This document shows positions 7,242 through 16,382 of a stretch of 64,000 bases of DNA, piece by piece. The stretch spans positions 2,646,929 to 2,710,928 of the forward strand of contig NZ_JABVZR010000002.1 in assembly GCF_017163935.1 (NCBI RefSeq), in the 5' to 3' direction. The translations under genes were made by a program, and so were the position numbers. Within the stretch, counting starts at the first letter, position 1, and each line of letters begins with the position of its first letter. This DNA is from Novosphingobium terrae. Lineage in GTDB: Bacteria; Pseudomonadota; Alphaproteobacteria; Sphingomonadales; Sphingomonadaceae. The notes under the pieces were generated by a model, which saw only the letters and a program-made list of their open reading frames with translations, was not told where the DNA came from and did no database searches.

Positions 7242-9803
7242 TCAGCTCTTGGGCTTCAGGTTCTGGGGGTCATAGAGCGGCTTGTAACCGACCGAGGCGA
7301 CCTCCACCGGATAGATCTCGCCGAAATATTCGACCTGAAGCGCGCGGCCTTCTTGGGCATAAGCCCAGGGCAGATAGGCCAGAGCGATGTTCTTGCCGAT
7401 GGTCGGCCCGAAGGCCACCGAGGAGGTGTAGGACCGGCGGCCCAGCTCATCGACCAGCGTTTCGCCCGTTTCCGGATCCATCACCGGCATGATGCCGACG
7501 GGATAGCGCTTCACCCCCGTGCTGTCGGTGTGCTCCGTGAAGACCAGCGTGCAAAGCTTGGCGGGCTGATGCTCCCGCGCGCGATGCTCCAGATGCTTGG
7601 CCTTGCCGCGGAAATCGGCCTCCTTGGCCTTGGGGCGGGCCAGATCGGCTTCCAGCAGATTGTAATGCGTCAGCAGATCGGCGTTCTGCAGGCGCAGGCT
7701 CTTTTCCATGCGGCGCGAGTTGGCATAGGTTTCCACACCCACCGCCGTCACCCCGGTCGAGCGCAGCGCGTCCCAGACGGCCAGACCGTCCTCGTAGCGC
7801 ATATGCAGTTCCCAGCCCTGTTCGCCGACATAGGAGATGCGGAAGGCCGTGACGTCCTTGCCCGCGATGCGCAGCGGGCGGATCGCCGCGAAGGGGAAGT
7901 TTTCCAGCGACAGCGCCTCGGGGTCTTCCACCACCTTCTGCAGATTGACGCGGGCGTTCGGGCCCCAGATGCCGACCGTCACATACTGCTCGGTCACATC
8001 GGTGACGGTCACGTCCAGCCCGCGATCCTGCGCCACGCGGCGCATGTAATTCACATCGCGCGGGCCGGCATCGGCGCCGTTCACCAGACGGCAGCGGTCG
8101 GCCATGCGGAAAACGGTGAAGTCGGCGCGGACATTGCCTTCGTCATCAAGGAAATGGGTGTAGACGCCCTTGCCGATGGTGGCATCCCCACCGACCTTCG
8201 CCGCGCAGAGCCATTCCATCAGCGCCACATGATCGGGCCCCTCGATGTCGGTGATGTGGAAGTGCGAGAGGTTGATGAGGCCGCAATCGGCGCTCATCTC
8301 CAGCTGCTCGGCGTTGGAGACGCGCCAGAAATGGCGGTTGTCCCACTCGTTTTCGCGGACCGGCACCTGATCCTTGTACTTTTCCAGCAGATGCTCGTTG
8401 GCGGCATAGCCATGGGCGCGTTCCCAACCGCCCAGCTCCATGAAATGGGCGCCCAGCTCCACCTCGCGCTCATAGAAGGGCGAGCGGCGGATGCCACGGC
8501 CCCCGGCGAAGGGCTCGCGCGGGTGGACGGGGGGATTGTAGATCTTCTGCGCCGTTTCGAAGCAGCGCTCCTCGATGTACTTCGCCTCAAGCTGGAAAGG
8601 GTTGAAGCGGCTGTAATCGATGCTGGCATGATCGATGGAGGTGCGCCCATCGGTCATCCAGTCGGCCACCAGCTTGCCCATGCCCGGGCCGTCCTTCACC
8701 CAGATGCCCACGGCATACCACAGGCCACGCACCTTCTGGCTCTCGCCGATCGAGGGGCCGCCATCGGTGGTGGTCTGCAGCAGGCCGTTGAAGGAATGGC
8801 CCTCATTGTAGCCCAGCTCGCCCAGGATCGGGGTCAGCTCGATGGCGCGTTCCAGCGGTTCGAGGATCTGGTCCATCTCCAGATCGCGCTGCGAAGGAGA
8901 GAGGCGGGCAAATTCCTTTTCCAGAATTTCGCGCGGGTGAACCAGACGGGGTTCGGTCTCCTCGTAATAGCCCCATTCGATCTGGCCGCCCTCGGTGGTC
9001 TTCGGGTCGCCGGTGTCGCGCATATAGGCCGAATTGCCCTGATCGCGCAGCAGCGGGAAGCCGATGTCCTTGCCGGTGTTCTCGAACTCCTTGTAGGGGC
9101 CGAAGAAGGTCAGCGGATGGTCGACCGGGAAGACCGGCAGATCCTCACCCGCCATCTCCGCGATCAGGCGGCCCCACAGGCCGGTGCAGACCACGACATA
9201 ATCGGCCATGATGGTGCCGCGCGTGGTCTCCACGCCCTTGATGCGCCCGTCTTCGATGATCAGCGAGAGCGCCGAGGTGTTGGCATAGACCTTCAGCTTG
9301 CCCGCATCGACCGCCTGATCGACCAGCTTGCCCGCCACCGTCTGCGAACGCGGCACGACCAGACCGGCATCGGGGTCCCACAACCCGCCCTGCACGAGGT
9401 CTTCCTCGATCAGCGGGAATTTGGCCTTGATCTCGGCGGGGTCAATCAGCTTGGCGCGCGTGCCGAAGGCCTTGCCCGAGGCGACCTTGCGCTTGATCTC
9501 ATCCATGCGCTGGTCGTCGCCGACGCGGGCGACCTCGATGCCGCCGATGCGCGAATAATGGCCCATCTTCTCGAAGAAATCGATCGAGTAGAGCGTGGTC
9601 CAGGTGGTGAGGTAATCATGGCTGGTGGCGTAGCAGAAGTCCGAGGCATGGGCGGTCGAGCCGATGTCGGTGGGCACGCCGGACTTGTCGATGCCGACGA
9701 TGTCGTCCCAGCCGCGCGCGATCAGATGATGGGCGACCGAAGCGCCCACGATGCCGCCGATGCCAACGATGGCGACACGCGCCTTTGCGGGAAATGTTGC
9801 CAT
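7242..9803 (-). CDS. Dimethylglycine/sarcosine dehydrogenase-type flavoenzyme with folate-binding GCV_T domain
   Basis: An 853-residue two-part enzyme. The N-terminal half is a DAO-type oxidoreductase with GIGGIVG at 14-20 and GSTAHAS at 48-54, where His52 matches the histidine that covalently holds FAD in dimethylglycine dehydrogenases. The C-terminal half is an aminomethyltransferase-like (GCV_T) domain that in relatives binds tetrahydrofolate and captures the methyl carbon as 5,10-methylene-THF. Reduced flavin would be reoxidised by ETF. The start is the ATG with AAAGGA six bases ahead; that sequence itself overlaps an upstream ATG. No separate sarcosine dehydrogenase or dgcAB is visible, so one enzyme may handle dimethylglycine and sarcosine, or the second is elsewhere. 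Confidence 0.88.
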   Translation of the reverse strand: MATFPAKARVAIVGIGGIVGASVAHHLIARGWDDIVGIDKSGVPTDIGSTAHASDFCYATSHDYLTTWTTLYSIDFFEKMGHYSRIGGIEVARVGDDQRMDEIKRKVASGKAFGTRAKLIDPAEIKAKFPLIEEDLVQGGLWDPDAGLVVPRSQTVAGKLVDQAVDAGKLKVYANTSALSLIIEDGRIKGVETTRGTIMADYVVVCTGLWGRLIAEMAGEDLPVFPVDHPLTFFGPYKEFENTGKDIGFPLLRDQGNSAYMRDTGDPKTTEGGQIEWGYYEETEPRLVHPREILEKEFARLSPSQRDLEMDQILEPLERAIELTPILGELGYNEGHSFNGLLQTTTDGGPSIGESQKVRGLWYAVGIWVKDGPGMGKLVADWMTDGRTSIDHASIDYSRFNPFQLEAKYIEERCFETAQKIYNPPVHPREPFAGGRGIRRSPFYEREVELGAHFMELGGWERAHGYAANEHLLEKYKDQVPVRENEWDNRHFWRVSNAEQLEMSADCGLINLSHFHITDIEGPDHVALMEWLCAAKVGGDATIGKGVYTHFLDDEGNVRADFTVFRMADRCRLVNGADAGPRDVNYMRRVAQDRGLDVTVTDVTEQYVTVGIWGPNARVNLQKVVEDPEALSLENFPFAAIRPLRIAGKDVTAFRISYVGEQGWELHMRYEDGLAVWDALRSTGVTAVGVETYANSRRMEKSLRLQNADLLTHYNLLEADLARPKAKEADFRGKAKHLEHRAREHQPAKLCTLVFTEHTDSTGVKRYPVGIMPVMDPETGETLVDELGRRSYTSSVAFGPTIGKNIALAYLPWAYAQEGRALQVEYFGEIYPVEVASVGYKPLYDPQNLKPKS

Positions 9804-9849
9804 GGAAAATCCTTTCATAAAAGTGTTGCGGGCCTCTGGGGGCAGGGGC

Positions 9850-10764
9850 TCAGCGCAGATCGGGATCGGGCAGGCCCGCGCGGCGGTGCGCGGCCAGCAG
9901 GGCATTGTGCATCAGCGTCATGATCGTCATCGGGCCGACGCCGCCCGGCACCGGGGTGATGGCGCCCGCGCGCTCTTTCGCGACGGCGAAGTCCACATCG
10001 CCCACCAGCACCTTGCGCCCATCGCGGACGATACGGCTGGTGCCGACATCGATCACCGTGGCGCCCGGCTTGATCCAGTCGCCCTTGATCATTTCGGCGC
10101 TGCCGACAGCGGCGACGACGATATCGGCCTGAGCGACCTTGGCGGCCAGATCGCGCGTGCGCGAATGGGCGATGGTCACGGTGGCGTTGCGTGAGAGCAG
10201 CAGCTGCGCCATCGGCTTGCCCACCAGAATGGAGCGGCCCACCACGATGGCGTCCAGCCCGGAGAGCGAGCCCAGCTGCGCCTCCAGCAGCATCAGGCAG
10301 CCCAGCGGCGTGCAGGAGACGAGCCCCGGCAGGCCCGAAGCCAGCAACCCGGCGCTGATCGGATGCAGCCCGTCGACATCCTTGGCCGGGTCGATCGCCT
10401 CGATCACCGGCAGCGAGTCGAGATGGCCGGGCAGGGGCAGTTGCACCAGAATGCCGTCCACGCTCTCATCGGCGTTGAGCTGTGCCACCAGCGCCAGCAG
10501 TTCTTCCTGACTGGCACTTTCGGGCAGCACATGTTCGAAGCTTTCCATGCCCAGCTGGCGGGCCATCTTGCCCTTGCTGCGGACATAGACTTCGCTGGCC
10601 GGATCGCTGCCGACCAGCACCACGGCCAGACCGGGACGCCGACCGGTGGCGGCGGTGAAAGCCGGAATGGCGCGGGCAATCCGCTCCCCCAGACCTTGCG
10701 AGAAGGCCTTGCCGTCGATGATGTTGCCGCCAATGATGTTGTCGTTTGTGATTTTGGCTGTCAT
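9850..10764 (-). CDS. folD: Bifunctional methylene-THF dehydrogenase/methenyl-THF cyclohydrolase (FolD)
   Basis: A 304-residue protein that interconverts 5,10-methylene-THF and 10-formyl-THF with NADP. Visible landmarks are [16 protein letters not shown] with the catalytic lysine, [18 protein letters not shown], the [16 protein letters not shown] nucleotide-binding segment, and [17 protein letters not shown]. Length is normal. It lies 46 bases upstream of the dehydrogenase that produces methylene-THF and directly downstream of purU, so these three form a methylene-THF to formate route with NADPH yield. Confidence 0.96.
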   Translation of the reverse strand: MTAKITNDNIIGGNIIDGKAFSQGLGERIARAIPAFTAATGRRPGLAVVLVGSDPASEVYVRSKGKMARQLGMESFEHVLPESASQEELLALVAQLNADESVDGILVQLPLPGHLDSLPVIEAIDPAKDVDGLHPISAGLLASGLPGLVSCTPLGCLMLLEAQLGSLSGLDAIVVGRSILVGKPMAQLLLSRNATVTIAHSRTRDLAAKVAQADIVVAAVGSAEMIKGDWIKPGATVIDVGTSRIVRDGRKVLVGDVDFAVAKERAGAITPVPGGVGPMTIMTLMHNALLAAHRRAGLPDPDLR

Positions 10765-10799
10765 CGCACATCCATTCCCAAAGAGCGTTTCGGTGTTGC

Positions 10800-10843
10800 T
10801 CAGCCCGCGCCGGGTTGTGACTGAGGAGCGCGGCGCGGGCTGA
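10800..10843 (-). other. Intercistronic 12-bp stem-loop, purU-folD gap
   Basis: TCAGCCCGCGCC at 10800-10811 pairs perfectly with GGCGCGGGCTGA at 10832-10843 around a 20-base loop, within the 88-base purU-folD gap. No T-run follows on the coding strand. It may tune expression of upstream against downstream genes or protect RNA ends. Confidence 0.55.
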
Positions 10844-10852
10844 ACCTGCCGA

Positions 10853-11710
10853 TCAGGGCGTGAAGACCACCGTGCGATGGCTGTTGAGCATCACCCGCCC
10901 TTCCAGATGGCTCTTGACCGCGCGGGCCAGCACGCGGCTTTCGGTGTCGCGGCCCGTCGCCACGAAATCCTCGCTGGTCAGGCTGTGGCTGACGCGCTGG
11001 GTTTCCTGCTCGATGATCGGGCCCTCATCCAGATCGGGGGTGACGTAATGGGCGGTCGCGCCGATCAGCTTGACGCCGCGCGCATGGGCCTGATGATAAG
11101 GCTTGGCGCCCTTGAAGCTGGGCAGGAAGGAATGGTGGATGTTGATCACCATGCCAAACAGCTTTTCCGACAGATCGTTCGAGAGCACCTGCATATAGCG
11201 GGCCAGCACCACCAGCTCCGCGCCCGTGTCCTGCACCAGCTTCAGCAGCTTGGCCTCCTGCTCGGCCTTGTTCTCCTTGTTGACCGGCCAGTGGTGGAAG
11301 GGGATGCCCTCGATGTCGGCGGCCTTGCGGGCGTCTTCGTGGTTGGAGACGATGGCGGCCACTTCGGCGTTCAGCCAGCCCACCTTGATCTGATAGAGCA
11401 GGTGATGCATCGCATGGTCGAACTTCGAGACCATGATGATGATCCGGGGCTTCTTGGCCACATCGGTGACCTTGAGGTTCAGGTCGAAACGGTCGACCGA
11501 GGGCTTGAGCGCCAGCTCGATATCGTCGCGCGTCACCTCGGGGGGCACGATGACGGCGATGCGCAGGAAGAAATGATCGGCTTGTCGGTCCCAGAACTGG
11601 TTCGATTCCAGAATGTTGGCGCCCCGGGCGGCCAACGCCGTGGTCACCGCCGCCACGATGCCGGGTTGGTCGGCGCAACTCAGCCGCACGATGTAGGATG
11701 TGTCACTCAT
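10853..11710 (-). CDS. purU: Formyltetrahydrofolate deformylase (PurU)
   Basis: A 285-residue protein with an N-terminal ACT domain (residues about 5-80, beginning [16 protein letters not shown]) and a C-terminal formyl-transferase-like hydrolase domain with [17 protein letters not shown] and [15 protein letters not shown], which hold the catalytic Asn/His/Asp set. It releases formate and free THF from 10-formyl-THF. In this operon it recycles the THF loaded with methyl carbon from betaine. ACT domains commonly sense glycine or methionine in PurU, so product glycine could modulate it. Confidence 0.95.
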   Translation of the reverse strand: MSDTSYIVRLSCADQPGIVAAVTTALAARGANILESNQFWDRQADHFFLRIAVIVPPEVTRDDIELALKPSVDRFDLNLKVTDVAKKPRIIIMVSKFDHAMHHLLYQIKVGWLNAEVAAIVSNHEDARKAADIEGIPFHHWPVNKENKAEQEAKLLKLVQDTGAELVVLARYMQVLSNDLSEKLFGMVINIHHSFLPSFKGAKPYHQAHARGVKLIGATAHYVTPDLDEGPIIEQETQRVSHSLTSEDFVATGRDTESRVLARAVKSHLEGRVMLNSHRTVVFTP

Positions 11711-11737
11711 GATGATGCCTCTCCCGGAGGTCTGGCG

Positions 11738-12676
11738 TTACAGGGAAAGCTGCTGTTCGAAGGCGGGGACCAGCTCGAAGAGGTCGCCCACCAGCCCGTA
11801 GTCGGCGACCTGGAAGATCGGCGCATCCGGGTCCTTGTTGATCGCGACGATGACCTTGGCGTCCTTCATCCCCGCCAGATGCTGGATCGCCCCCGAGATG
11901 CCGCAGGCGACATAGAGATCGGGCGCAATGATCTTGCCGGTCTGGCCCACCTGCCAGTCATTGGGCGCATAGCCCGCATCGACCGCCGCACGTGAGGCGC
12001 CCACGGCGGCCCCGAGCCGGTCGGCCAGCGGCAGGATCGTGTCGCGGAAGCTTTGTTCGGAGCCCAATGCGCGTCCCCCCGAAACCACCAGCCGGGCCGA
12101 GGCCAGTTCGGGCCTTTCGCTGACGGCAAAGCGGTTTTCCTTGAAGGCCGACAGGCCAGAGGCGGGCGATGCGCCGATGTCCTCGATGGGCGCTGCCGCA
12201 TTGCCATGGGGGGCAGGGGCGAAACCGGCGGTGCGCACGGTGATGACCCTGGTGTTATCGCTGCTCTGCACGGTCTGCACCGCATTACCGGCATAGATCG
12301 GGCGCTTGAACGTATCGGGCGCAACCACGGCAATGATCTCAGACACCTGCATCACGTCGAGCAGGGCGGCGACACGGGGCAGGATGCTCTTGCCGGTGGT
12401 GGTCGCCGCAGCGACGATGTTGGTGTAGCCGGAGGCCAGAGAGAGCAGCAGCGCACTGGCCGGTTCGGCGAGGTGATGTTCGAGATCGTCGCTCTGGGCG
12501 AGCAGCACCTTGCGGATGCCTTGCAGATGCGCGGCAGCCTCGGCCACGGCTTGCGCCGCCTTGCCGATGACCAGAACATCGACCTCGGCGCCGATCTGGA
12601 GCGCTGCCGTCAGCGCGCGGGCGGTCTGTTCGGACAGGACCGCATTGTCATGTTCCGCGAGAAGAAGGGTGGACAT
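11738..12676 (-). CDS. etfA: Electron transfer flavoprotein alpha subunit
   Basis: A 312-residue FAD-binding ETF subunit. The C-terminal domain shows [10 protein letters not shown], the [20 protein letters not shown] stretch, [22 protein letters not shown] and [14 protein letters not shown], the classical FAD site. With EtfB it accepts electrons from the flavin dehydrogenase and passes them to ETF-QO. It starts 21 bases after etfB. Because the genome very likely has another ETF pair for fatty acid oxidation, this pair may be dedicated to betaine demethylation; that cannot be tested in the window. Confidence 0.96.
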   Translation of the reverse strand: MSTLLLAEHDNAVLSEQTARALTAALQIGAEVDVLVIGKAAQAVAEAAAHLQGIRKVLLAQSDDLEHHLAEPASALLLSLASGYTNIVAAATTTGKSILPRVAALLDVMQVSEIIAVVAPDTFKRPIYAGNAVQTVQSSDNTRVITVRTAGFAPAPHGNAAAPIEDIGASPASGLSAFKENRFAVSERPELASARLVVSGGRALGSEQSFRDTILPLADRLGAAVGASRAAVDAGYAPNDWQVGQTGKIIAPDLYVACGISGAIQHLAGMKDAKVIVAINKDPDAPIFQVADYGLVGDLFELVPAFEQQLSL

Positions 12677-12697
12677 GATGAGAAACTCCCGGAAAAA

Positions 12698-13447
12698 TCA
12701 GAGCACGGCGGCTTCGGTCTTGAGCTTGCCGACCAGTTCGCCAATGTCGCTGAGCTTGATGCCGGCCTTGCGCGCAGCCGGCTCCTCGGTGGCGATGACC
12801 GTCAGGCGGGGGCGGATCGCGACGCCGTAATCGGCGGGGGCCTTTTCCTCGATCGGCTTTTTCTTGGCCTTCATGATGCTGGGTAGCGAGGCATAGCGCG
12901 GCTCGTTCAGCCGCAGATCGACCGTGACGATGCTGGGCAGCGTGACCTCGATCACCTGCAAGCCGCCGTCGACTTCACGCGTGACCTCCGCCTTGTCGCC
13001 GGACAGGCTGATGTGCGAGGCGAAGGTGGCCTGCGACCAGCCCAGCAGGGCCGAAAGCATCTGGCCGGTCTGGTTGCAATCATCGTCGATGGCCTGCTTG
13101 CCCAGCAGGACGAGGCGGGGCTGTTCAGCCTCGATCACGCCCTTCAGCAGTCGGGCGACATCGAGTGGCTCGACGGCCTCATCGGTCTTGATCAGGATGG
13201 CGCGGTCGGCGCCCATGGCCAGGGCATGGCGCAGCACATCCTGAGCCTGCGCAGGCCCGACGGAGACGGCGATGATCTCCTCGACCAGACCCGCTTCCTT
13301 CAGCCGCACGGCTTCCTCGGTGGCGATTTCGTCGAAGGGGTTGATGGACATTTTGACATTCGCCAGATCCACGCCCGAACCGTCGCTTTTGACGCGGATC
13401 TTGACGTTGAAATCCACGACTCGTTTCACCGGCACCAGGACTTTCAT
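12698..13447 (-). CDS. etfB: Electron transfer flavoprotein beta subunit
   Basis: A 249-residue AMP-binding ETF subunit starting [20 protein letters not shown]. The family signature near residue 160 onward ([20 protein letters not shown], then [20 protein letters not shown]) is intact. First gene of the eight-gene unit that runs etfB to gbcB; transcription would start in the 347-base region shared with the divergent regulator. Confidence 0.96.
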   Translation of the reverse strand: MKVLVPVKRVVDFNVKIRVKSDGSGVDLANVKMSINPFDEIATEEAVRLKEAGLVEEIIAVSVGPAQAQDVLRHALAMGADRAILIKTDEAVEPLDVARLLKGVIEAEQPRLVLLGKQAIDDDCNQTGQMLSALLGWSQATFASHISLSGDKAEVTREVDGGLQVIEVTLPSIVTVDLRLNEPRYASLPSIMKAKKKPIEEKAPADYGVAIRPRLTVIATEEPAARKAGIKLSDIGELVGKLKTEAAVL

Positions 13448-13794
13448 GACCTCATCCTCTCAGGTTTTCGGGCGAGCGGCGGCGCGCGGATGACCTGCAC
13501 CGGCGGGCGTGCTGCCCATCGGCCGATTGCGATCGCTCTTCCCGTTTTCCCTTGTCTGCCCGGTGCGGGGGTTCCGGCCGGACAGACGGTTTCCTTATGC
13601 TTTTGCTGCGATCTCCCCGGGCTCTTGCAAAGGGCCGGAGCGCCTTGGTCGGGGCTCCGGCTCAGGTGCAGGATGCTGCGGGGTGTCCATCAGCAGACGA
13701 ACTATTGCGTCGCATCCGTCCCGGCGAAAAGAATGATTGCGTCAAATCACACCCATCTCTACGACATCGGGCAGAAAATAATGGAGAGTGATGC
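13448..13794. promoter_or_regulatory. Divergent control region, etfB operon and GlxA-type regulator
   Basis: A 347-base region without a gene between divergent etfB and the regulator. It contains TCCGGCCGGA at 13573-13582 (perfect palindrome) and GCCGGAGC (13634-13641) paired with GCTCCGGC (13654-13661). These are candidate operators. The last 60 bases before the regulator are AT-richer and end in GGAGAG, its ribosome binding site. Confidence 0.5.
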
Positions 13795-14886
13795 ATGGAT
13801 TTGTCGCGCAATGAGTCGCGTCCCGGCCTCCAGTCAACCCTTGCAGCAGCAGCGCGGCATCGAGCAGGCGGCCCCCGCCTTTCGATCGGGTTTATCCTGA
13901 CCAAGCGCTTCACTTTGTGTGCTTTTGCCAATTTCGTCGATGTGCTGCGACTGGCCGCCGATGAGGGGGATCGCAGCCGCCATATTCTGTGCGAATGGAC
14001 GATCGTATCGGATACGATGCGCGCGATTCCCTCCAGCTCGGGCATCGCCATTCAGCCCGATGAGCGGTTGGGCGATCCGCGTCGCTTCGATTACATCGTG
14101 GTGGTCGGCGGGCTGATCGATGAGATCGAGGATTTCGGCAGCGATTACATCGCCTATCTGCAACAGGCAGCGGCGCTTGGTGTCCCTCTGGTGGGGGTAT
14201 GCGGGGGCGCTTTCCTGCTGCATCTGGCCGGGGTGCTCAAGGGCTACAAATGCTGCGTGAGCTGGTTTCATCACCGCGATTTTCTGGAGCAGTTCGAAGG
14301 GCTTGACCCGGTGTCCGACCAGATTTTCATCGTCGATCGCGACCGGCTGACCTGTTCGGGCGGCGCGAGTTCGGCGCATCTGGCGGCCTATCTGGTTGAG
14401 AAGCATATCGGGCGCGCGCAGGCCAGCAAGAGCCTGCACATCATGATCATTGATGATGCCTTGGCCGGCGAAAAACCGCAGCCGGGCATTCCGCTCGATC
14501 TCAAGGCGCAGGACCCCATCGTTCAGCGCGCCCTGCTGATCACCCAGCAGAACATCGAAACGCCGCTCTCCGTGGCCGAGATCGCCACCCGCATGGGCAA
14601 GAGCAAGAGGCAGCTTGAAAGGCGCTTCCAGACGGCGCTGGGCGTGTCGCCTCAGGTGGCCTTCATGGATGTGCGCCTGTCCTTCGTGAAGCATTTTCTG
14701 GAGACCACGGACCGCTCGATCACGGCCATCGCCGTGGAATGCGGTTTTTGCGATTCATCGCATATGAGCCGGATGTTTCGCCGCCGTTTCGGCCATTCGC
14801 CTGTAGAGGCGCGCATGCAGGCGGGCAAATCCGGGCCGGTGGCAGCGCCCCGGATCGAGGAGGTGGCCGCGATCCCCGTGGCTTGA
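13795..14886 (+). CDS. GlxA-family AraC-type regulator, probable GbdR-like activator
   Basis: A 363-residue regulator with an N-terminal DJ-1/PfpI-like sensor domain (about residues 25-210, containing GVCGGAFLLHLAGVL and the CSGGASSAHL elbow) and a C-terminal AraC double helix-turn-helix (about 245-345, SVAEIATRMGKSKRQLERRF and CGFCDSSHMSRMFRRRFGHSP). Pseudomonas GbdR, which senses glycine betaine and dimethylglycine, has this architecture and length. It diverges from the betaine catabolic operon and converges on the transporter operon, so it is the natural local activator of both. The ligand is inferred from context only. Confidence 0.8.
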   Translation: MDLSRNESRPGLQSTLAAAARHRAGGPRLSIGFILTKRFTLCAFANFVDVLRLAADEGDRSRHILCEWTIVSDTMRAIPSSSGIAIQPDERLGDPRRFDYIVVVGGLIDEIEDFGSDYIAYLQQAAALGVPLVGVCGGAFLLHLAGVLKGYKCCVSWFHHRDFLEQFEGLDPVSDQIFIVDRDRLTCSGGASSAHLAAYLVEKHIGRAQASKSLHIMIIDDALAGEKPQPGIPLDLKAQDPIVQRALLITQQNIETPLSVAEIATRMGKSKRQLERRFQTALGVSPQVAFMDVRLSFVKHFLETTDRSITAIAVECGFCDSSHMSRMFRRRFGHSPVEARMQAGKSGPVAAPRIEEVAAIPVA

Positions 14887-14890
14887 TAGT

Positions 14891-14915
14891 TCGGCCCGGC
14901 TAGCTGCCGGGCTGA
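14891..14915. terminator. Bidirectional hairpin between convergent genes
   Basis: TCGGCCCGGC (14891-14900) pairs with GCCGGGCTGA (14906-14915), with one G-T wobble and a 5-base loop, filling the 32-base gap between the regulator stop and the porin stop. No long T-run is seen in either direction. Confidence 0.6.
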
Positions 14916-14918
14916 CCG

Positions 14919-16202
14919 TCAGAAGTAATAGCCCATCAGCACCAGGACGGCGGATTTGAGCCGGTTGTCTCCCCCTTGCGCCGCGCCCGAGACATATTGC
15001 CCTGCGCCCACATAGGGATCGTTGCGGCCCACCATCAGTTCGGACCACACGCGCACATGGCCATGGGCCTTGTCGGTCCAGAAAGCGCCCAGCGTCAGGC
15101 GTTCGCTGTCGGCGAAGCCGGCCTGTTGTTTCAGAAAGCGGGCGTAATTGGCATAGAGGCTCAGCTTGACCGGCAGCTTGCCGGTGTCGATCTGGCGGCC
15201 CACCTCACCGAACAGCATCGTGCCTCTGGTGGCGATGTTGAAGGAGGAATCGTAATCGCCCACTGCGATCAGATCGTTGCGGATGGGATTGCGCGCATCG
15301 ATATCCTGTCGCGCGGCCAGCAGCTTGGCATGCCAGGCGCCCTGTTCGAGCTTGGCGCTCAGTGCGAAAGCGCGGCGGGTGCCGTCCTGCCCGGTGTCGA
15401 AATTATGGATGGTTGAAAACCAGCCTGATCCCATCAGCGTCAGCGTCGCGCCCTGCGGGGTGGTGGTGCGATAGTTGACACGCCCTACCACCATATTGCG
15501 CTCGGTGTTGTGCGAGGCGGCAGGCAGGTAGCTGTCACCCTTGACGAAATTGACGGAAAAGCGGGCACTGTCCTCGCTGATGCCGAAAGCATTGGCGGCC
15601 GTTGTCGGAAAGTAACCGACATCGAAGCCGACATGCTTGCCTTGATGGGACACTGTTACGCCCATGTTGTAGACTTCTTCCAGCCCATAGACGAAGCCAA
15701 GGCTGTTGAAGAAGGCCGATCCCCACCAGCGTTCATCGAAAGGAACCGGTTGCAGCCCGACAGTGACTTTGTCACGCGGACTCAGCTTGGCGCCGACATA
15801 GGCATACATGGGAAAGCTGATCTCGCCGGGGTAGTTCTTGTAGCCGCTGGCCCGGCCATAGATGAAGCTGCCGCCATAGAAGCGATATTGTGCCGAACCG
15901 AAGATCACCGATGAATCGTAATCGGCGGTGAGAAGCAGCGTGTCGAAAGAGAGATGCGAGGATGTGTCTTTCTGGCCCTGTCCATTCACATCGTTGAAGC
16001 GCAGATCGTAGCGTGCCCGGATCGCGCCGCCCAGCTTGAGTTTGCCCTTTGGGGGCGATGCCTCGATGGCGGCGGGCGGATCAGGAGGGGGCTGCGCATC
16101 GCTGCTTGCCTCGCTTTGGGGTGGGACAGGGGGCAGTGTGTCGACCGCTCCGTCAGGCAGCACAGCTGCACCGGCCAACGCCGCCAGCAGCAGGGCGATC
16201 AT
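14919..16202 (-). CDS. Outer-membrane beta-barrel porin
   Basis: A 427-residue protein with a short signal peptide (MIALLLAALAGAAV), a Pro/Ser-rich linker to about residue 50, then alternating amphipathic strands rich in Tyr, Gly and aromatic residues and a C-terminal YYF ending in Phe, as in outer-membrane barrels. The exact family is not clear to me; it resembles porins annotated beside sphingomonad substrate carriers. TGGAGG lies five bases before the chosen ATG. As third gene after fdhA and the BCCT carrier, it probably lets betaine or related quaternary amines cross the outer membrane. Confidence 0.72.
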   Translation of the reverse strand: MIALLLAALAGAAVLPDGAVDTLPPVPPQSEASSDAQPPPDPPAAIEASPPKGKLKLGGAIRARYDLRFNDVNGQGQKDTSSHLSFDTLLLTADYDSSVIFGSAQYRFYGGSFIYGRASGYKNYPGEISFPMYAYVGAKLSPRDKVTVGLQPVPFDERWWGSAFFNSLGFVYGLEEVYNMGVTVSHQGKHVGFDVGYFPTTAANAFGISEDSARFSVNFVKGDSYLPAASHNTERNMVVGRVNYRTTTPQGATLTLMGSGWFSTIHNFDTGQDGTRRAFALSAKLEQGAWHAKLLAARQDIDARNPIRNDLIAVGDYDSSFNIATRGTMLFGEVGRQIDTGKLPVKLSLYANYARFLKQQAGFADSERLTLGAFWTDKAHGHVRVWSELMVGRNDPYVGAGQYVSGAAQGGDNRLKSAVLVLMGYYF

Positions 16203-16348
16203 GCCGGCCTCCAGCGCAGGATCGCGTGATGCATGGGCACGGGAACAGGCCCCGCGCCGGTCGGTAGGGATGCCATGCGTGAAATCCTCTCTGGGTTGGC
16301 GCGTTGCCGGGCTCTTCTGGCCGGTTGCGCTCTATCGGTGATGGCGTT

Positions 16349-16378
16349 TTGAGGCGGCGGCCCTCACCGCCGCCTCAA
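16349..16378 (-). other. 12-bp stem-loop in BCCT-porin gap
   Basis: TTGAGGCGGCGG (16349-16360) pairs perfectly with CCGCCGCCTCAA (16367-16378) around a 6-base loop, just after the BCCT stop. On the transcribed strand only a short A-run follows, not T. It may cause partial termination so that the porin is made in a different amount, or stabilise the carrier message. Confidence 0.55.
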
Positions 16379-16382
16379 CGCT

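Noticed and set aside
7353..9923. 856-residue open frame on the plus strand opposite the dimethylglycine-type dehydrogenase
   Set aside because: It is an antisense shadow of a clearly conserved gene; composition is dominated by Arg, His, Ala and Gly as expected from reversed GC-rich codons, with no recognisable domain.
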